Source: Oscillospiraceae bacterium (GTDB lineage: Bacteria > Bacillota > Clostridia > Oscillospirales > Oscillospiraceae). Taken from it: a DNA stretch of 64,000 nucleotides. Positions 62,494-64,000 of this stretch are shown here, piece by piece. Position numbers and translations under genes: made by a program. Position 1 is the first letter of the stretch; every line of letters begins with the position of its first letter. Under the pieces are notes generated by a model, which saw nothing but the letters and a program-made list of their open reading frames with translations, did not search any database and was not told where the DNA came from. The stretch spans positions 1 to 64,000 of the forward strand of contig JAEDJR010000001.1 of the NCBI GenBank assembly GCA_016296235.1, in the 5' to 3' direction.

Positions 62494-63766
62494 AAAATGG
62501 CTCAGTTTGTTGTGTGCCATTGTGGTTTCCCTGGGACTGTGGGTATATGTGGTCACCGTGGAAAACCCGGAGGGCAGCATTACCATCTATAATATTCCGG
62601 TGACCTTCTCCGGTCAGGATCTGCTGCGGGAGGACTATGACCTCCTGATTACGGACAGCAACGTTGCCAATGGTGTGGAGCTGTCCTTTACCGGAAAGCG
62701 TTCCGTTCTCACAAAACTGCAGGAGAATAAATCCGAACTGCAGCTGGCAATCAATGTGACCTACCTCAGAAGCGCACAGACCTACAGCCTGTCCTATGAC
62801 ATCAACGACCTGACGCTGCCGTCTTCCGTGTCCATCCAGGATCTGGTGCTGGGCACGAAGGACCCGTCTGCCGTGTCCGTTACTCTGGAAAACCAGATCA
62901 AAAAGACAATCCCCATTGTAATTCAGCAGAATGTCCGCCTCCAGGAAGGTTATATGACGGACCGCCTGACGCAGAATTATTCTGAAGTTGTGATTGAGGG
63001 GCCGCAGAAGGTTATTGATCAGATCAGCAAGGCGCAGGCTGTGCTGGATCGTGAAAATGTCGGGCAGACCATTACGGCGACCTTGCCCCTGACGATTGTG
63101 AACGATAACGGAGAGCCTGTGGACACCACTTCTCTGTCCTGCAATGTGACAGAGGTGGAAGTGACGCTGCCTGTATTGATGTATAAAGACGTTCCGCTGG
63201 AAGCGCCGCTGATTGAAGGCGGAGGCGCTACCTCGGCGGACGTGGTTCTGGATATCAAGCCGAGGAGTATCCGTCTGTCCGGCGATCCTGCCGTATTGGA
63301 GAGCCTGACCAGCATCAAGCTGTCCAATGTGGACCTGTCCAGCCTGATGACCAACAACGAGACGTTGAGCAGAACCATCGTGATTCCGGAAGGCTGCACC
63401 AACATCAGCGGAGAGCAGGAAGCATCGGTGAACGTGCAGATCAAGAACAAAGCCATTCGCCAGATGCGGATTTCCAGCAGCAACTTTCAATATATCGGGC
63501 TTTCTCCGGAATACGGCGTGAAGTTCAAGACCACGCTGCTTCTGGTGACCATCCGTGCCGGAGAGAAGGACATCAGTCAGATCACGGAAGACAATCTCCG
63601 GGTGGTTGCCGACTTCACTGCCGTGGAGCCTGGCGATGCAATCTACGTGCCTGTGAAGATTTATATCGACGGCTTTGAAGGCGCCGGTGTTGTGGCGCCG
63701 GACGACTACAGAATACTCGTAGATATTGTCCCTGTGGATGAAATGGGAGAAAGCACAGCGGAATAA
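62483..63766 (+). CDS. cdaR: CdaA regulatory protein CdaR (YbbR domains)
   Basis: A 427-residue protein with one N-terminal membrane helix (about 6-24) and four YbbR-like repeats on the outer side (for example NIPVTFSGQDLL...VELSFTGKRSVLTKLQ, VEGPQKVIDQISKAQAVLDRENVGQTI, ...VVLDIKPRSIRLSGDPAVLESLTSIKLSNVDL). CdaR controls CdaA at the membrane. glmM, often the third gene of this operon, is instead after ruvB at 47 kb. Confidence 0.93.
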   Translation: MQNKKWLSLLCAIVVSLGLWVYVVTVENPEGSITIYNIPVTFSGQDLLREDYDLLITDSNVANGVELSFTGKRSVLTKLQENKSELQLAINVTYLRSAQTYSLSYDINDLTLPSSVSIQDLVLGTKDPSAVSVTLENQIKKTIPIVIQQNVRLQEGYMTDRLTQNYSEVVIEGPQKVIDQISKAQAVLDRENVGQTITATLPLTIVNDNGEPVDTTSLSCNVTEVEVTLPVLMYKDVPLEAPLIEGGGATSADVVLDIKPRSIRLSGDPAVLESLTSIKLSNVDLSSLMTNNETLSRTIVIPEGCTNISGEQEASVNVQIKNKAIRQMRISSSNFQYIGLSPEYGVKFKTTLLLVTIRAGEKDISQITEDNLRVVADFTAVEPGDAIYVPVKIYIDGFEGAGVVAPDDYRILVDIVPVDEMGESTAE

Positions 63767-63795
63767 CCGCGCATCAGAGCATGGAGGGGTTCGTC

Positions 63796-64000
63796 TTGAT
63801 TAAAAGTATGACCGGATATGGCCGCGCATGCCGTAGTTTTGAGAACCGCGAAATCACGGTTGAGATCCGTTCCGTAAACAACCGCTATTTGGATTGCACA
63901 GTTAAGCTTCCGAGGATTTATGGCTTTGCTGAGGATCGTATCAAACAGCTGGTCAAGGAACATGTGACACGCGGCAAGGTAGATGTATTCATTACTGTCG
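63796..64000 (+). CDS. YicC-family protein (3' end outside the window)
   Basis: The first 68 codons of a YicC protein: IKSMTGYGRACRSFENREITVEIRSVNNRYLDCTVKLPRIYGFAEDRIKQLVKEHVTRGKVDVFITV in outline. YicC/YloC proteins are endoribonucleases or RNase adaptors. The start is TTG at 63796 with GGAGGGG 7 bases upstream. The frame is open to the end of the window. Confidence 0.93.
   Translation, partial: MIKSMTGYGRACRSFENREITVEIRSVNNRYLDCTVKLPRIYGFAEDRIKQLVKEHVTRGKVDVFITV

Overview
The window reads as a chromosome segment from an anaerobic, endospore-forming, fairly GC-rich Firmicute of the Clostridia; an Oscillospiraceae-type gut bacterium (Flavonifractor/Oscillibacter-like) is my best guess. The basis is a complete spoIIIAA-AH operon, strong AGGAGG ribosome binding sites, frequent GTG/TTG starts, a tyrosine T-box, ArgR, HisZ, CdaA/CdaR, Asp23 and Clostridia-type small families (DUF1540, DUF3343, DUF4363, DUF4358, DUF5685). 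The taxon is inference. No phage, insertion sequence, CRISPR array, rRNA or tRNA was seen.

Layout. 1-5.7 kb: end of a thioesterase-like gene, an XRE regulator with a beta-helix tail, a CapA-like phosphatase, a membrane-anchored GH25 lysozyme and polyphosphate kinase. 5.8-10.4 kb: spoIIIAA-AH, the mother-cell half of the SpoIIIA-SpoIIQ channel. 10.5-14.6 kb: asp23-like gene, nusB, a TsaD-like paralogue, xseA, xseB, ispA. 15.05-22 kb: a large structured noncoding RNA that I identify as OLE RNA, then its membrane partner OapA, dxs, tlyA, nadK, argR and recN; this is the classic OLE context. 22-26.5 kb: a tandem GNAT gene behind a candidate attenuator, an acyltransferase-like gene, and a Tyr T-box that controls a membrane M28-like peptidase plus tyrS. 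26.5-32.4 kb: asd, then an SLH-SGNH protein, lipoprotein, MBOAT and DHHW protein that look like a surface O-acetylation cluster. 32.4-38 kb: queA, GNAT, tgt, yajC (queuosine and secretion) and feoAB.

38-45 kb is a mosaic of small operons: a PIN-domain protein, an IclR regulator, a DUF1540 peptide, a J-domain protein with DUF5685, YihY, nrdR, DUF421/DUF4363 and a split chromate transporter. 45-48.6 kb: ruvC-ruvA-ruvB-glmM. 48.7 kb: a four-CxxC zinc protein with a structured leader. 49-56.8 kb (minus strand): yerC-hisZ-hisG-hisD-hisC-hisB-hisH-hisA-hisF-hisIE, a complete histidine operon in tightly coupled order, with a palindrome at the promoter of the TrpR-like first gene. 56.9-57.25 kb: RNase P RNA (minus strand), followed by a REP-like nested inverted repeat. 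57.5-60.1 kb: murD-ispD-ispF. 60.2-64 kb: DUF3343 with a cysteine-desulfurase-like enzyme, cdaA-cdaR and the start of a yicC gene.

Three MEP-pathway genes (dxs, ispD, ispF) and ispA lie in two separate clusters; OLE RNA sits between ispA and dxs. The most notable system is OLE RNA/OapA. The most notable possible new regulatory arrangements are the leader of the tandem GNAT gene and the Tyr T-box that also covers a peptidase.
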